From Bacillus vallismortis (GTDB lineage Bacteria; Bacillota; Bacilli; Bacillales; Bacillaceae): a DNA stretch of 57,500 bases. The DNA lies in assembly GCF_040784915.1 (NCBI RefSeq), contig NZ_CP160797.1, positions 35,001 to 92,500 of the forward strand, given 5' to 3'. Below the pieces are notes generated by a model. The model was given only the letters and a program-made list of their open reading frames with translations, searched no databases and was not told where the DNA came from. The translations under genes and the position numbers were made by a program. Positions 1-9,917 of the stretch are shown piece by piece (the stretch's first letter is position 1; each line of letters starts with the position of its first letter).

Positions 1-88
<88 letters not shown>

Positions 89-93
89 AAGGT

Positions 94-122
94 AAAACCC
101 AGCTCATTGAGCTGGGTTTTTT
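94..122 (+). terminator. rRNA operon terminator
   Basis: A perfect 12-bp stem (AAAACCCAGCTC with GAGCTGGGTTTT) around a 3-base loop, running into a T tract. It lies 5 bases after the 5S end and should end the upstream rRNA operon. Confidence 0.9.
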
Positions 123-216
123 GTTTATTTAAGAGCGATAAAATCAAACAAATACAAACACCGACAGCTTATATAGCCCATATACTGATTTCAAGTTTCA
201 AAAAGATCTAAATAGT

Positions 217-245
217 GTATACAATATACGATTTAAGGGAAGGCT
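217..245 (+). promoter_or_regulatory. candidate sigma-F promoter of csfB
   Basis: GTATA at 217-221, 15 bases, then GGGAAGGCT at 237-245. These fit the sigma-F -35 (GTATA) and -10 (GGNNANNHT) patterns. csfB is known to be a forespore sigma-F gene, which agrees with the match. The transcript would start about 15 bases before the TTG start codon. The stretch from 123 to 216 shows nothing else I can name. Confidence 0.55.
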
Positions 246-267
246 AATTGTACGGAGGTGGGAACGA

Positions 268-462
268 TTGGACGAAACACGTAAACCTAATCATACATGT
301 GTGATTTGTGATCAAGAGAAGAATAGAGGCATTCATCTTTATACGAAATTCATATGCTTAGATTGTGAGAGAAAAGTAATTTCTACATCAACTTCCGATC
401 CTGACTATGCCTTTTATGTAAAAAAACTAAAAAGCATTCATACACCGCCATTATATTCTTAA
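268..462 (+). CDS. csfB: Anti-sigma-G factor CsfB (Gin)
   Basis: A 64-residue protein with two CxxC pairs (Cys11/Cys14 and Cys30/Cys33) that form the zinc site of the Gin family. Family knowledge: CsfB binds and inhibits sigma-G, and also sigma-E, so that the late forespore programme does not start too early during sporulation. The start is TTG at 268, 7 bases after GGAGGTG (254-260). It is a single-gene unit with its own sigma-F-like promoter and terminator. Length and sequence match the B. subtilis protein. Confidence 0.93.
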   Translation: MDETRKPNHTCVICDQEKNRGIHLYTKFICLDCERKVISTSTSDPDYAFYVKKLKSIHTPPLYS

Positions 463-483
463 GACCTGAAAAGGTCTTTTTTT
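461..483 (+). terminator. csfB terminator
   Basis: A 7-bp stem (AAGACCT / AGGTCTT) with a GAAA loop and a T tract, overlapping the last base or two of the csfB stop codon. Confidence 0.85.
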
Positions 484-520
484 ATACTCTTTCATAAAGA
501 TATTGGTAATAAAGAGAAGA

Positions 521-546
521 TGAAACTTGTTTAGGGATTGAACGTA
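521..546 (+). promoter_or_regulatory. sigma-W promoter of xpaC-yaaN
   Basis: TGAAAC at 521-526, exactly 16 bases, then CGTA at 543-546. This is the full sigma-W consensus, the ECF factor induced by cell-envelope stress and antimicrobial peptides. A sigma-A-like pair (TTGAAC 538-543, TAAAAC 561-566, 17-base spacer) overlaps it and is much weaker. The predicted start, near 552, leaves a leader of about 45 bases before xpaC. Confidence 0.75.
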
Positions 547-595
547 GTAGATAATAATATTAAAACTGAGAATATACACAGGAGTCGATGATCTC

Positions 596-1210
596 ATGCA
601 GAGATTTTTTCACTTTTTAATATGGAGTTTAACGAGCAGTGCGACTTTTGTTTTCATAGGGATATTGAGCTTTTTCGGTTTAAATCAGCCGCTTTTTTTA
701 TCTTTTGTTTATGGGTTCGCTTCAGGAGCAGTCGTATATACAGCTGGCATTTGGAATTCGAGACGGTTATTTCTTAAAAAGCATGCGCTGACAGGAAGAG
801 AATATGCCTATATTAAGAAAAACCTAGAGGAAGCAAGGCAGAAAATCATACGCCTTCGAAAAGCTTTATTTCAAGCAAAAAGCATTCAAATGTTTAAACA
901 AAATGCAGAAATACTGAGGCTTGTCAGAAGGATTTATATCCTCACCAACAAAGAGCCGAAGCGGTTTTATCAGGCTGAGCGATTTTTTTACCAAACGCTC
1001 GATTCAGTTGTTGAACTGACGGAGAAGTATGCCTTTTTATCATCTCATCCGAAAAAAAGCAAAGAGCTGTCGATGTCACTGAGTGAGGCGCGTATCACAC
1101 TTGCTGAATTGACAAAGCGTTTAGAGGAAGATTTAACTCAATTAATGGGTGATGATATTGACGAACTGCAATTTGAATTAGATGCGGCGAAACATTCATT
1201 AAAGAAATAA
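596..1210 (+). CDS. xpaC: XpaC, membrane-anchored 5-bromo-4-chloroindolyl phosphate hydrolysis family protein
   Basis: A 204-residue protein of the XpaC family. Two hydrophobic segments at about residues 5-28 and 32-52 anchor it in the membrane. A charged, helix-rich cytoplasmic part follows, with many Lys, Arg, Glu and Gln. The family was named from hydrolysis of a chromogenic phosphate, but no phosphatase motif is visible and the real activity is unknown. The ATG at 596 follows GGAG (581-584). It sits 19 bases before yaaN, the TelA-family gene it commonly neighbours, behind a sigma-W consensus promoter, so a role in envelope stress is likely (inference). Confidence 0.88.
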   Translation: MQRFFHFLIWSLTSSATFVFIGILSFFGLNQPLFLSFVYGFASGAVVYTAGIWNSRRLFLKKHALTGREYAYIKKNLEEARQKIIRLRKALFQAKSIQMFKQNAEILRLVRRIYILTNKEPKRFYQAERFFYQTLDSVVELTEKYAFLSSHPKKSKELSMSLSEARITLAELTKRLEEDLTQLMGDDIDELQFELDAAKHSLKK

Positions 1211-1229
1211 TGGAAGGAGGGTAAGAGCG

Positions 1230-2378
1230 ATGAACAGAGATCAGAGCGACCTTCATATCGATGAGTTGTTGGCGGACCCTTTTGGAGAAATAGAGGCGGA
1301 GGCTGTAAAAGCAGAGAAGCAGCAAGTACGCCTTGTTGATGTTCTTCCTGAGGAAAACAAGGAAAAAGCAATTCAGCTCGCTGAACAGATTGATCATAAA
1401 AATATGCAGAGCATTGTCTTATACGGTTCACAAGCTCAGTCGAAACTGCTGAATTTTTCTCACACTATGATTGATCATGTTCAAAAGAAGGATGTCGGGG
1501 AGATTGGCGAAATACTTGGAGAGCTGATGAAAAAGCTGGAGCAAGTAAATCCTGATGACCTTCAGTCTAGGAAAAAGGGTTTTTTGGCGCGTGTGTTTGG
1601 AAGAGTATCGAATTCTCTTCAGGAGGTGCTTTCTAAATATCAAAAGACCAGCGTACAGATAGACAGAATCAGTTTGAAGCTGGAACACTCTAAAAATGCT
1701 TTAATCAGTGACAATAAGCTGTTAGAGCAGCTATACGAAAAAAATAAAGAGTATTTCACCGCCCTGAATGTTTATATTGCTGCAGGGGAACTGAAGCTGG
1801 AGGAATTAAAAACAAAAACAATCCCTGAACTGAAGCAACAGGCTGAATCAGGCGAGCACAATCAAATGGCTGTTCAAGAAGTAAACGATTTGGTTCAATT
1901 TGCTGACCGTTTAGATAAAAGGATGCACGATTTGCTGCTGAGCAGGCAAATTACAATTCAAAGTGCTCCGCAAATCAGACTGATCCAGAATACAAACCAA
2001 GCGTTAGCTGAAAAAATCCAGTCATCCATTGTGACAGCAATCCCGCTTTGGAAAAACCAAGTTGCGATTGCGCTGACGCTTTTAAGGCAGCGCAATGCAG
2101 TGGATGCCCAACAGAAAGTAACTGATACAACCAACGAGCTTTTGCTGAAAAATGCGGAGCTTTTGAAGACCAATACAATTGAAACTGTGCGGGCGAATGA
2201 ACGAGGCCTAGTTGATATCGATACTTTAAAAAAGGTGCAGGAAAGCTTAATCAGCACGCTTGAAGAAACGCTGACCATACAAGAAGAAGGACGAGTCAAA
2301 CGCCGTCAGGCAGAAGAAGAACTCATGGTGATGGAAGACGATCTGAAGCACAAGCTGCTTACGATGAAGGAAAGGTAG
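1230..2378 (+). CDS. yaaN: TelA-family toxic-anion resistance protein YaaN
   Basis: A 382-residue soluble protein of the TelA/KlaA (tellurite resistance) family. It is almost all helical and rich in Leu, Glu, Lys and Gln, with long coiled-coil-like stretches across about residues 60-360. No catalytic site is visible, and the biochemical role of the family is not settled. The ATG at 1230 is preceded by AAGGAGGG (1213-1220). It is co-transcribed with xpaC from the sigma-W-like promoter. TelA proteins have been linked by comparative genomics to Ter-type stress systems. Confidence 0.9.
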   Translation: MNRDQSDLHIDELLADPFGEIEAEAVKAEKQQVRLVDVLPEENKEKAIQLAEQIDHKNMQSIVLYGSQAQSKLLNFSHTMIDHVQKKDVGEIGEILGELMKKLEQVNPDDLQSRKKGFLARVFGRVSNSLQEVLSKYQKTSVQIDRISLKLEHSKNALISDNKLLEQLYEKNKEYFTALNVYIAAGELKLEELKTKTIPELKQQAESGEHNQMAVQEVNDLVQFADRLDKRMHDLLLSRQITIQSAPQIRLIQNTNQALAEKIQSSIVTAIPLWKNQVAIALTLLRQRNAVDAQQKVTDTTNELLLKNAELLKTNTIETVRANERGLVDIDTLKKVQESLISTLEETLTIQEEGRVKRRQAEEELMVMEDDLKHKLLTMKER

Positions 2379-2396
2379 TTACCAGTAAGTCTTATC

Positions 2397-2425
2397 TTTA
2401 AGTTCTGTCAGAGGAACGATATAAT
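2397..2425 (+). promoter_or_regulatory. possible sigma-A promoter of yaaO-tmk
   Basis: A perfect TATAAT at 2420-2425, with a poor -35 (TTTAAG, 2397-2402) at 17 bases. It lies 35 bases before yaaO. Only the -10 element is convincing. Confidence 0.4.
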
Positions 2426-2460
2426 AAAGTGTAAGAAAACATATTCAAAGGATTGTTTTA

Positions 2461-3900
2461 ATGAACACACCTTTATATACAGCATTGATTCAGCACGCGA
2501 GAAGAAATTCTCATTCATTTCATGTTCCGGGACATCACAATGGAGATGTCTTTTTTGATGACGCTAAGTCGATATTCAATCCGCTGCTCACTATTGATGT
2601 AACTGAACTGACAGGGCTGGATGACCTCCATCATCCTTCTGGGGTGATTAAGGAAGCACAAGAGCTTGTCAGTCAATTATATGGATCGGCGGAAAGTTTT
2701 TTCTTGGTGAATGGAACAACTGTCGGAAACTTAGCGATGATTTTATCTGTTTGTGAACCGGGTGATATAATTCTGATTCAAAGAAACTGCCATAAATCTG
2801 TCTTTCATGCTGTTGATATGGCTGGTGCTGAACCGGTTTATCTCGCACCTGACATTGATGCAGCAATGCATGTGCCTACGCATGTTCCGCTAAATACAAT
2901 TCAAGAAGCCTTGGCAGCGTATCCAGATGCGAAAGGCTTGGTGCTGACCAATCCGACATATTACGGGCATAGTGCTGATTTGACCGAAGTCATTTCAGAA
3001 GCTCATCATTACGGGATTCCTGTTTTAGTGGATGAAGCGCATGGCGCACATTTTGTTTTAGGGGAGCCTTTTCCGCCCTCAGCTTTAAAAATGGGGGCAG
3101 ATATCGTTGTTCAGTCCGCTCATAAAACGCTGCCTGCCATGACGATGGGTTCTTATTTGCACCTTAACAGCAGCAGAGTTGACAGGAATCGGGTGGCAGA
3201 GTTTTTAAACCGATTACAAAGCAGCAGTCCGTCTTATCCGATCATGGCTTCATTAGACATTGCACGCGCTTATGTACAGCGTATGATAGAAGAACATAAG
3301 CTTTCTGACATTCTGCAACGTATACAATCATTTAAACAAACGTTTGATTCACTTAGAAATGCAGAAGCAGTCAAACCGGCAGATCCACGTACGATAACGG
3401 ATCCGCTGAAACTCACAATTCGATCAAAGCGGGGGCATTCTGGGTATACGCTGCAAAACATATTAGAGCGTGCTAACATATTCACTGAGCTTGCGGATGA
3501 AAATCAAGTCTTGTTCGTTCTTCCATTGGGAGGAAATCGCAGAATAAACGCTGAAATAATGAAAACCATTGATGCAGAGGTTGAAAACACGCCTCCAGAT
3601 CAGAGGTTTGCCTCTGCAGAATGGGGATTGCGGCCTGTTACTGTCTTGCCTTATCAAAAAAAGGTCTTACAAACGTTTAAGAAAGAATATGTGGACTTTA
3701 ATGAAGCGGCAGGCCGGCTGAACGCTGAGGATATCATACCTTATCCTCCAGGTATACCGATGATCATGGCGGGAGAAAGAATAACGAAAGAAAGTGTGCA
3801 AAAGCTCAGCCGCTTGATCAGCATGAAAACGCATGTTCAAGGGAATACGAAAATCAAAGAGAAACAACTACTTGTTTATATAGAAGAGGAGAAATCATGA
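2461..3900 (+). CDS. yaaO: Orn/Lys/Arg decarboxylase family PLP enzyme YaaO
   Basis: A 479-residue fold-type I PLP enzyme of the ornithine/lysine/arginine decarboxylase family. The PLP lysine is Lys222 in [11 protein letters not shown], and the N-terminal signature [10 protein letters not shown] is present. It is shorter than the roughly 700-residue enterobacterial enzymes and is of the Bacillus SpeA type. B. subtilis arginine decarboxylase activity is assigned to the paralogue SpeA, so the substrate of YaaO is uncertain. The ATG at 2461 follows AAAGGA (2447-2452). Its last 4 bases overlap tmk (ATGA), which suggests translational coupling. Confidence 0.9.
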   Translation: MNTPLYTALIQHARRNSHSFHVPGHHNGDVFFDDAKSIFNPLLTIDVTELTGLDDLHHPSGVIKEAQELVSQLYGSAESFFLVNGTTVGNLAMILSVCEPGDIILIQRNCHKSVFHAVDMAGAEPVYLAPDIDAAMHVPTHVPLNTIQEALAAYPDAKGLVLTNPTYYGHSADLTEVISEAHHYGIPVLVDEAHGAHFVLGEPFPPSALKMGADIVVQSAHKTLPAMTMGSYLHLNSSRVDRNRVAEFLNRLQSSSPSYPIMASLDIARAYVQRMIEEHKLSDILQRIQSFKQTFDSLRNAEAVKPADPRTITDPLKLTIRSKRGHSGYTLQNILERANIFTELADENQVLFVLPLGGNRRINAEIMKTIDAEVENTPPDQRFASAEWGLRPVTVLPYQKKVLQTFKKEYVDFNEAAGRLNAEDIIPYPPGIPMIMAGERITKESVQKLSRLISMKTHVQGNTKIKEKQLLVYIEEEKS

Positions 3901-4535
3901 GCGGTTTATTTATTACATTCGAAGGTCCTGAAGGTGCGGGGAAAACGACTGTTCTGCAGGAAATCAAAAACATACTGACAGCAGAAGGCCTTCAAGTTAC
4001 AGCAACTCGAGAGCCGGGCGGCATAGATATTGCAGAACAAATACGAGAGGTTATTCTGAATGAAAACAACACATTAATGGACCCAAAAACAGAAGCTCTC
4101 TTATATGCGGCTGCAAGACGCCAGCATTTAGTTGAAAAAGTAAAACCAGCATTAGAACAAGGGCAGGTTGTTCTTTGTGACAGATTCATAGACAGTTCGC
4201 TCGCGTACCAAGGATACGCAAGAGGGCTTGGGATTGATGAGGTTCTGTCGATTAATGAGTTTGCTATCGGCGATATGATGCCCCATGTAACGGTTTATTT
4301 TTCAATTGATCCGGAAGAAGGGCTGAAGCGAATTCATGCAAACGGCTTACGGGAGAAAAACAGGCTTGATTTAGAAAAATTAAGCTTCCATACAAAGGTA
4401 CAGGAAGGTTATCAAGAGCTGATGAAGCGATTCTCAGAAAGATTTAACTCAGTTGATGCCAGCCAATCCAAAGATCTTGTTGTTCAGGACGTCATGAAGG
4501 TAATCAATGAAGCGTTGAAAAAAATTCAATTGTGA
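3897..4535 (+). CDS. tmk: Thymidylate kinase
   Basis: A 212-residue kinase that converts dTMP to dTDP for DNA synthesis. The P-loop is [11 protein letters not shown] (residues 8-18), and the DRFIDSS motif near residue 97 binds the nucleotide. The LID region near residue 140-150 carries Arg and Lys residues. The start ATG overlaps the yaaO stop codon. In Bacillus this gene opens the block leading to the clamp-loader gene holB, a common pairing of dTTP supply with replication. Confidence 0.97.
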   Translation: MSGLFITFEGPEGAGKTTVLQEIKNILTAEGLQVTATREPGGIDIAEQIREVILNENNTLMDPKTEALLYAAARRQHLVEKVKPALEQGQVVLCDRFIDSSLAYQGYARGLGIDEVLSINEFAIGDMMPHVTVYFSIDPEEGLKRIHANGLREKNRLDLEKLSFHTKVQEGYQELMKRFSERFNSVDASQSKDLVVQDVMKVINEALKKIQL

Positions 4536-4560
4536 CCTGTTTCCCGATAGTTGATATAAT
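4530..4560 (+). promoter_or_regulatory. possible sigma-A promoter of darA operon
   Basis: TATAAT at 4555-4560, with TTGTGA at 4530-4535 at an over-long 19 bases. It overlaps the end of tmk and lies 50 bases before darA. The -10 is perfect; the -35 is doubtful. Confidence 0.4.
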
Positions 4561-4594
4561 AATGTAAACGAGATCATTGTTGTTTCTAATCTAA

Positions 4595-4939
<345 letters not shown>

Positions 4940-4951
4940 GGATTTGAAACT

Positions 4952-5392
4952 GTGAAAATTAATAAAGATATACGTACATTTATAGATAATAAGCAGCTTC
5001 CTTCTGTGAAAACATCTGAGATCACAGCGTCGTTTAAAACATCAATGGAAAATCAAAGCAGCAAATTGAAATTTGATCAACTCACCAGGCTGTTATCGGA
5101 TATAGAGGCGTTTGGAAAAAGGCTGACAAAATCCCGGAATTTTAAAGACTTAGCGAGATTCAAAGGACTTGTGAAACGTTTTGTCAAAGAAGCCGTAGAC
5201 AGCGGCCTTTCACATGAAACGTCGCAAAGCTTTGACCTGTACGGAAACAGCAGAACGCTAGGACTTGTAAAAGAAATAGATGACAAATTGATACAGCTTA
5301 CGGAAGAGATGATGGATCAGGAAAAACCGGCAATTGATTTGCTGGAGCGTATTGGCGAAATAAAAGGTTTATTAATTAACCTTTACACATAG
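4952..5392 (+). CDS. yaaR: DUF327 protein YaaR
   Basis: A 146-residue, helix-rich protein of the YaaR/DUF327 family with no known activity. It has no signal peptide or membrane segment; most of it is charged amphipathic helix. The start is GTG at 4952 after AAGGAT. It lies between darA and holB with gaps of about 12 bases on each side, so the three are almost surely one transcript. The position suggests a link to replication or c-di-AMP, but nothing in the sequence proves it. Confidence 0.9.
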   Translation: MKINKDIRTFIDNKQLPSVKTSEITASFKTSMENQSSKLKFDQLTRLLSDIEAFGKRLTKSRNFKDLARFKGLVKRFVKEAVDSGLSHETSQSFDLYGNSRTLGLVKEIDDKLIQLTEEMMDQEKPAIDLLERIGEIKGLLINLYT

Positions 5393-5403
5393 AGAGTGAT
5401 ACA

Positions 5404-6393
5404 ATGGCAATATCTTGGAACGAAATGAACGAGCTTCAGCCCAGAGTGATGAAGCTTTTATATAATAGTATTGAGAAGGACAGACTATCACACGCTTATT
5501 TGTTTGAGGGAAAAAAAGGAACAGGAAAGCTTGATGCCGCGCTGCTTCTTGCGAAAAGCTTTTTTTGCCTGGAGGACGGCGCGGAGCCTTGTGAGAGCTG
5601 CCGAAATTGTAAACGGATAGAGTCAGGGAACCACCCTGATCTCCATCTTGTTCAGCCTGATGGTTTATCGATCAAAAAGGCGCAAATTCAAGCGTTGCAA
5701 GAAGAGTTTTCTAAGACAGGGCTTGAATCGCATAAAAAGCTGTATATTATTTCGCACGCAGATCAAATGACAGCGAATGCGGCGAACAGTCTGCTGAAAT
5801 TTTTAGAAGAACCGAATAAAGATACAATGGCCATCCTCATCACTGAGCAGCCCCAAAGGTTATTGGATACCATCATCTCAAGATGCCAAACCCTTCCTTT
5901 TCAGCCTTTGCAGCCCAAAGCAATTGAAGATAGACTAATCGAACAGGAAGTCTCGCCTCATATGGCAAGGCTTCTCGCCAACATGACCAACAATGTAGCA
6001 GAAGCAGTCGAATTAAGTCGAAATGATGAGTTTGCAGAGTCTAGAGCGAAAGTGATAAAATTGTATGAAGTCCTACACCAGCGGAAAGGACATGCTTTTT
6101 TCTTTATTCAAGATCAATGGATGCCCTTTTTCAAAGAAAAAACCCATCAAGAAATGGGTCTTGATATGCTCTTATTGATATATCGCGATGTGTTGTCCAT
6201 CCAAATAGGAAATGAAGATAAATTGATTTATCAAGACTTATTCCAATCAATAAAACAGCATGCGCTACAATCAACACAACAAAGCGTTACGAATCAGATT
6301 CTTGCTGTTTTAGAAGCAAAGAAACGGCTTCATTCCAATGTGAATGTACAAGGATTAATGGAGCACTTGGTGTTAATGTTGCAGGAGGGATAA
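5404..6393 (+). CDS. holB: DNA polymerase III delta' subunit
   Basis: A 329-residue clamp-loader subunit. The degenerate Walker A GKKGTGK is at residues 36-42. A four-cysteine zinc module (Cys55, Cys63, Cys66, Cys69) is followed by the SRC arginine-finger motif (IISRCQT) near residue 160. Family knowledge: delta' is the stator of the clamp loader that opens the DnaN ring. The ATG at 5404 follows GAGAGTGAT. The next gene, ricT, starts 2 bases after the stop. Confidence 0.95.
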   Translation: MAISWNEMNELQPRVMKLLYNSIEKDRLSHAYLFEGKKGTGKLDAALLLAKSFFCLEDGAEPCESCRNCKRIESGNHPDLHLVQPDGLSIKKAQIQALQEEFSKTGLESHKKLYIISHADQMTANAANSLLKFLEEPNKDTMAILITEQPQRLLDTIISRCQTLPFQPLQPKAIEDRLIEQEVSPHMARLLANMTNNVAEAVELSRNDEFAESRAKVIKLYEVLHQRKGHAFFFIQDQWMPFFKEKTHQEMGLDMLLLIYRDVLSIQIGNEDKLIYQDLFQSIKQHALQSTQQSVTNQILAVLEAKKRLHSNVNVQGLMEHLVLMLQEG

Positions 6394-6395
6394 GC

Positions 6396-7223
6396 TTGTA
6401 CAATGTAATTGGAGTCCGCTTTAAGAAAGCGGGTAAAATATATTATTTTGATCCGAATGGATTTCATATAGAACATGACAGTTGCGTAATTGTAGAAACT
6501 GTCAGAGGCGTTGAGTACGGTCAGGTCGTGATTGCAAATAAACAGGTGGATGAGCATGATGTCGTGCTGCCCCTTCGAAAAGTGATACGTGTGGCTGACG
6601 AGCGTGACCTTCTCATCGTAGAAGAAAATAAACAGGAAGCTTTATCAGCATTTGACATCTGCCAAAAGAAAGTGGTTGAACATGGCTTGGATATGAAGCT
6701 GGTCGATGTTGAATTCACGTTTGACCGCAATAAAGTCATTTTTTACTTCACTGCTGACGGCCGAGTAGATTTTAGAGAGCTTGTAAAAGATTTGGCTTCT
6801 ATCTTTAAAACAAGAATTGAGCTGCGCCAAATCGGAGTAAGGGATGAGGCGAAAATGCTTGGAGGAATCGGTCCTTGCGGAAGAATGCTTTGCTGTTCAA
6901 CGTTCCTTGGAGATTTTGAACCTGTTTCCATTAAAATGGCCAAGGATCAGAACTTATCTTTAAATCCTACGAAGATTTCAGGTCTTTGCGGACGCTTGAT
7001 GTGCTGTCTAAAATACGAGAATGATGAATATGAGACGGCAAAAGAGCAGCTTCCTGATATAGGAGAAATGATTACGACAGCAAACGGCCCTGCGAAGGTC
7101 GTCGGACTTAATATTCTGGAACGGGTGCTTCAGGTGGAACTGATAAACCGTGAAAAAGTGATAGAATATACTTGGGAAGAGCTCTTGGAAGAGGGCGTCG
7201 TATCCGCACAAACCACAGATTAA
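6396..7223 (+). CDS. ricT: RicT (YaaT), PSP1-family subunit of the RicAFT complex
   Basis: A 275-residue PSP1-domain protein. Cys161, Cys166, Cys167, Cys198, Cys203 and Cys204 form two repeated CG-R-M/L-CC clusters. Family knowledge: RicT with RicA (YmcA) and RicF (YlbF) binds iron-sulfur clusters, stimulates maturation of polycistronic mRNAs by RNase Y, and promotes competence, biofilm formation and sporulation. The start is TTG at 6396 after GCAGGAGGG (6381-6389), 2 bases past holB. It leads into yabA. Confidence 0.94.
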   Translation: MYNVIGVRFKKAGKIYYFDPNGFHIEHDSCVIVETVRGVEYGQVVIANKQVDEHDVVLPLRKVIRVADERDLLIVEENKQEALSAFDICQKKVVEHGLDMKLVDVEFTFDRNKVIFYFTADGRVDFRELVKDLASIFKTRIELRQIGVRDEAKMLGGIGPCGRMLCCSTFLGDFEPVSIKMAKDQNLSLNPTKISGLCGRLMCCLKYENDEYETAKEQLPDIGEMITTANGPAKVVGLNILERVLQVELINREKVIEYTWEELLEEGVVSAQTTD

Positions 7224-7237
7224 CGAGGTGTGGAACC

Positions 7238-7597
7238 TTGGATAAAAAAGAGTTATTTGATACCGTCATTAACTTAGAAGAACAAATTGGCTCACTGTAC
7301 CGACAGCTGGGGGATTTAAAGCAGCATATTGGTGAGATGATAGAAGAGAATCATCATTTGCAGCTTGAAAATAAGCATTTGCGCAAACGGCTGGACGATA
7401 CGACGCAGCAGATTGAAAAGTTCAAAGCTGATAAAAAAGAATCAAAAACACAGAAGACAGAGCAATCTGATATAGGCGAAGGGTATGATAATCTGGCACG
7501 TCTGTATCAAGAAGGGTTTCATATCTGCAATGTCCACTATGGAAGTGTTCGAAAAGAAGATTGTCTGTTCTGTTTGTCATTCTTAAATAAAAAATAA
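7238..7597 (+). CDS. yabA: Replication initiation control protein YabA
   Basis: A 119-residue regulator of chromosome replication. Family knowledge: YabA binds DnaA and the DnaN clamp and blocks over-initiation. The N-terminal leucine-rich helix (about residues 1-60) makes the tetrameric coiled coil. A linker rich in Lys, Glu and Ser follows, then the zinc module with Cys97, Cys109 and Cys112. The start chosen is TTG at 7238, with AACGAGGTG (7222-7230) before it; the frame is open upstream but overlaps ricT. It ends the darA-yabA run at a strong terminator. Confidence 0.95.
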   Translation: MDKKELFDTVINLEEQIGSLYRQLGDLKQHIGEMIEENHHLQLENKHLRKRLDDTTQQIEKFKADKKESKTQKTEQSDIGEGYDNLARLYQEGFHICNVHYGSVRKEDCLFCLSFLNKK

Positions 7598-7599
7598 GG

Positions 7600-7632
7600 A
7601 AAAGGCTTCCGCATAAGACGGGAGCCTTTTTC
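7600..7632 (+). terminator. terminator after yabA
   Basis: A stem of AAAGGCTTCCG with CGGGAGCCTTT (one G-T pair), a 7-base loop and T tract, just after the yabA stop. Confidence 0.85.
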
Positions 7633-7655
7633 AAAGGTACTGAAAGGATAAGAAG

Positions 7656-8399
7656 ATGGTTTCATTACGTGATGATGAAAGATTAGATTATTTGCTGGCA
7701 GAGGACATGAAAATCATACAAAGTCCAACAGTTTTTGCCTTTTCATTGGACGCTGTGCTTCTCTCCAAATTCGCATACGTTCCGATTCAAAAAGGAAAAA
7801 TCGTTGATTTATGCACGGGGAATGGCATTGTGCCACTTCTGCTCAGCACAAGATCAAAAGCAGACATTATTGGAGTTGAAATTCAAGAAAGGCTTCATGA
7901 TATGGCTGTTCGCAGTGTGGAATACAATAAGCTTCAGGAACAAATTCAGATGATACATGATGATCTGAAAAACATGCCGGAGAAGCTGGGACATAATCGA
8001 TATGATGTTGTCACCTGCAATCCGCCATATTTTAAAACACCGAAACAAACTGAACAAAACATGAATGAGCATCTCCGGATCGCAAGACATGAAATCCACT
8101 GCACACTGGAGGATGTCATTTCAGTCAGCAGCAAGTTGCTTAAGCAAGGAGGAAAGGCAGCCCTTGTTCATCGGCCGGGCAGGCTTTTAGAGATTTTTGA
8201 GTTGATGAAGGCTTACCAAATCGAGCCGAAGCGTGTGCAATTTGTCTACCCGAAACAAGGGAAAGAAGCAAATACCATTTTGGTTGAAGGAACCAAAGGC
8301 GGACGTCCGGATTTAAAAATTCTTCCCCCTTTGTTCGTTTATGACGAGCAAAATGAATATACAAAAGAAATCAGGACCATTTTATATGGAGACAAATAA
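7656..8399 (+). CDS. yabB: TrmN6-like tRNA (adenine-N6) methyltransferase YabB
   Basis: A 247-residue class I SAM-dependent methyltransferase. Motif I is [14 protein letters not shown] (near residue 50) and the N6-adenine motif NPPY follows near residue 124. By family it methylates A37 of tRNA1(Val), but I infer the substrate only from resemblance to TrmN6. The ATG at 7656 follows AAAGGAT. Its 3' end overlaps yazA by 14 bases, so the two are probably translated together. Confidence 0.9.
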   Translation: MVSLRDDERLDYLLAEDMKIIQSPTVFAFSLDAVLLSKFAYVPIQKGKIVDLCTGNGIVPLLLSTRSKADIIGVEIQERLHDMAVRSVEYNKLQEQIQMIHDDLKNMPEKLGHNRYDVVTCNPPYFKTPKQTEQNMNEHLRIARHEIHCTLEDVISVSSKLLKQGGKAALVHRPGRLLEIFELMKAYQIEPKRVQFVYPKQGKEANTILVEGTKGGRPDLKILPPLFVYDEQNEYTKEIRTILYGDK

Positions 8400-8685
8400 C
8401 CATTTTTTCTACGTCGTGAAATGTAGAGACAATAGCTGGTATGCCGGGTACACCAACAATCTGCAGAAACGGGTAAACACACATAATGATGGAAAGGGCG
8501 CAAAGTATACAAAAGTAAGACGTCCGGTTGAATTGATTTTTGCCGAAGCTTTCACAACGAAGCGGGAAGCCATGCAGGCGGAATATTATTTCAAAAAACT
8601 GACTCGAAAGAAAAAAAAGCTTTATATAGAAGAAAAGCGGAACAGCAAGGAGGCTGTATATGTTAAGGCGCCAAATGAGCTTTAA
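8386..8685 (+). CDS. yazA: GIY-YIG domain protein YazA (UPF0213)
   Basis: A 99-residue protein that is a single GIY-YIG nuclease fold. [16 protein letters not shown] carries the split GIY and YIG strands (here YVV and YAG), with a conserved Arg and Glu further on. Single-domain members have no firmly assigned function. The ATG at 8386 lies inside the end of yabB; AGGA at 8372-8375 serves as the binding site. It overlaps the next gene, rsmI, by 26 bases, so yabB-yazA-rsmI form a compressed unit. Confidence 0.88.
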   Translation: METNNHFFYVVKCRDNSWYAGYTNNLQKRVNTHNDGKGAKYTKVRRPVELIFAEAFTTKREAMQAEYYFKKLTRKKKKLYIEEKRNSKEAVYVKAPNEL

Positions 8686-9538
8686 TGGAAAGTCAGACAT
8701 GGGAATTCTTTATTTGGTCCCAACACCAATCGGAAATTTAGAGGATATGACATTCCGGGCGATCGACACGCTAAAATCAGTGGATGCGATTGCTGCGGAA
8801 GATACGAGACAAACGAAAAAGCTTTGTCATGTATACGAAATTGAAACACAGCTTGTCAGTTATCATGAACATAATAAAGAAAGCAGCGGCCACAAAATCA
8901 TTGAATGGCTGAAATCCGGAAAAAACATTGCCCTTGTCAGTGACGCTGGGCTGCCGACGATTTCTGATCCGGGAGCGGAAATCGTGAAGGATTTTAGCGA
9001 GATAGGCGGTTATGTTGTTCCGCTGCCGGGAGCGAATGCTGCATTAACGGCTCTAATCGCTTCAGGTATTGTACCGCAGCCTTTCTTCTTTTACGGTTTT
9101 CTGAACAGGCAGAAAAAAGAAAAGAAGAAGGAGCTTGAAAGTCTTAAAAAACGGCAGGAAACGATTATCTTCTATGAAGCGCCCCACAGACTTAAGGAAA
9201 CCTTGTCGGCGATGGCCGAGATTTTGGGAGATCGGGAAATTGCTGTAACGCGCGAGCTTACTAAGAAATATGAAGAGTTTATCAGAGGCACGATATCTGA
9301 GGTCATCGAATGGGCAAACGAGGATCAGATACGCGGTGAGTTTTGTCTTGTAGTAGAAGGCAATAAAAATGAAGAATCAGATGAGGAAGCACAATGGTGG
9401 GAAACCCTCACGCCTAAAGAACATGTCGAGCATTACATTGCGAAAGGTGCTACTTCTAAAGAAGCCATTAAAAAAGCTGCAGTCGATCGCAATATTCCAA
9501 AGCGTGAAGTGTACGATGCTTACCATATTCAGCAATAA
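8660..9538 (+). CDS. rsmI: 16S rRNA 2'-O-ribose C1402 methyltransferase RsmI
   Basis: A 292-residue tetrapyrrole-methylase-fold enzyme that methylates the ribose of C1402 in the 16S decoding centre. YLVPTPIGNLEDMT (near residues 17-30) and LVSDAGLPTISDPG (near 90) are family signatures, and a C-terminal helical domain follows residue 230. The start ATG at 8660 has GCAAGGAGG ahead of it, inside yazA. An internal ATG (8699) would shorten the protein by 13 residues and start at the usual family N-terminus. Confidence 0.93.
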   Translation: MLRRQMSFNGKSDMGILYLVPTPIGNLEDMTFRAIDTLKSVDAIAAEDTRQTKKLCHVYEIETQLVSYHEHNKESSGHKIIEWLKSGKNIALVSDAGLPTISDPGAEIVKDFSEIGGYVVPLPGANAALTALIASGIVPQPFFFYGFLNRQKKEKKKELESLKKRQETIIFYEAPHRLKETLSAMAEILGDREIAVTRELTKKYEEFIRGTISEVIEWANEDQIRGEFCLVVEGNKNEESDEEAQWWETLTPKEHVEHYIAKGATSKEAIKKAAVDRNIPKREVYDAYHIQQ

Positions 9539-9540
9539 AA

Positions 9541-9575
9541 AAAACGTTCTTGTGTCGTAACAAGAACGTTTTTTG
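9541..9575. terminator. bidirectional terminator between rsmI and abrB
   Basis: AAAACGTTCTTG pairs with CAAGAACGTTTT around 8 bases. It has an A run on the left and a T run on the right, so it can serve rsmI on the plus strand and abrB on the minus strand. Confidence 0.85.
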
Positions 9576-9584
9576 TAAAAAGTA

Positions 9585-9869
9585 TTATTTTTGGTTTTGA
9601 AGCTGCTTTTGGATTTCGCTGATGATTTGCTCAGCGCCTTCTTGGCTAAGAACCAATTTACCGCCAGCAAGTTTAAGGTTATCATCAGAAACTTCACCAG
9701 TTACTTGGCAAGTCATGTTTGGTTTATATTTTTTAAGGATGATTTTTTCATCATCAACATAAATTTCAAGAGCATCTTTTTCTGCGATTCCAAGAGTACG
9801 ACGCAATTCGATAGGAATAACTACACGTCCTAATTCATCAACTTTACGCACAATACCAGTAGATTTCAT
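9585..9869 (-). CDS. abrB: Transition-state regulator AbrB
   Basis: A 94-residue DNA-binding protein and the only minus-strand gene in the window. The N-terminal swapped-hairpin domain (residues 1-50) begins MKSTGIVRKVDELGRVVIP with the Arg residues that contact DNA; a C-terminal multimerisation domain follows. Family knowledge: AbrB represses many stationary-phase and biofilm genes, including spoVG in this window, and is repressed by Spo0A~P. The ATG is preceded on its strand by GGGAGGAGA. SpoVT at 28843 is a paralogue. Confidence 0.98.
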   Translation of the reverse strand: MKSTGIVRKVDELGRVVIPIELRRTLGIAEKDALEIYVDDEKIILKKYKPNMTCQVTGEVSDDNLKLAGGKLVLSQEGAEQIISEIQKQLQNQK

Positions 9870-9917
9870 AAACTTTCTCCTCCCAAGAGATGATTATTTG
9901 TTTAAATTATATTTTTC

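Noticed and set aside
7172..7237. Longer yabA start at 7172
   Set aside because: It overlaps ricT by 52 bases, lacks a binding site, and adds an Arg-rich segment not seen in the family; the TTG at 7238 has a good site.
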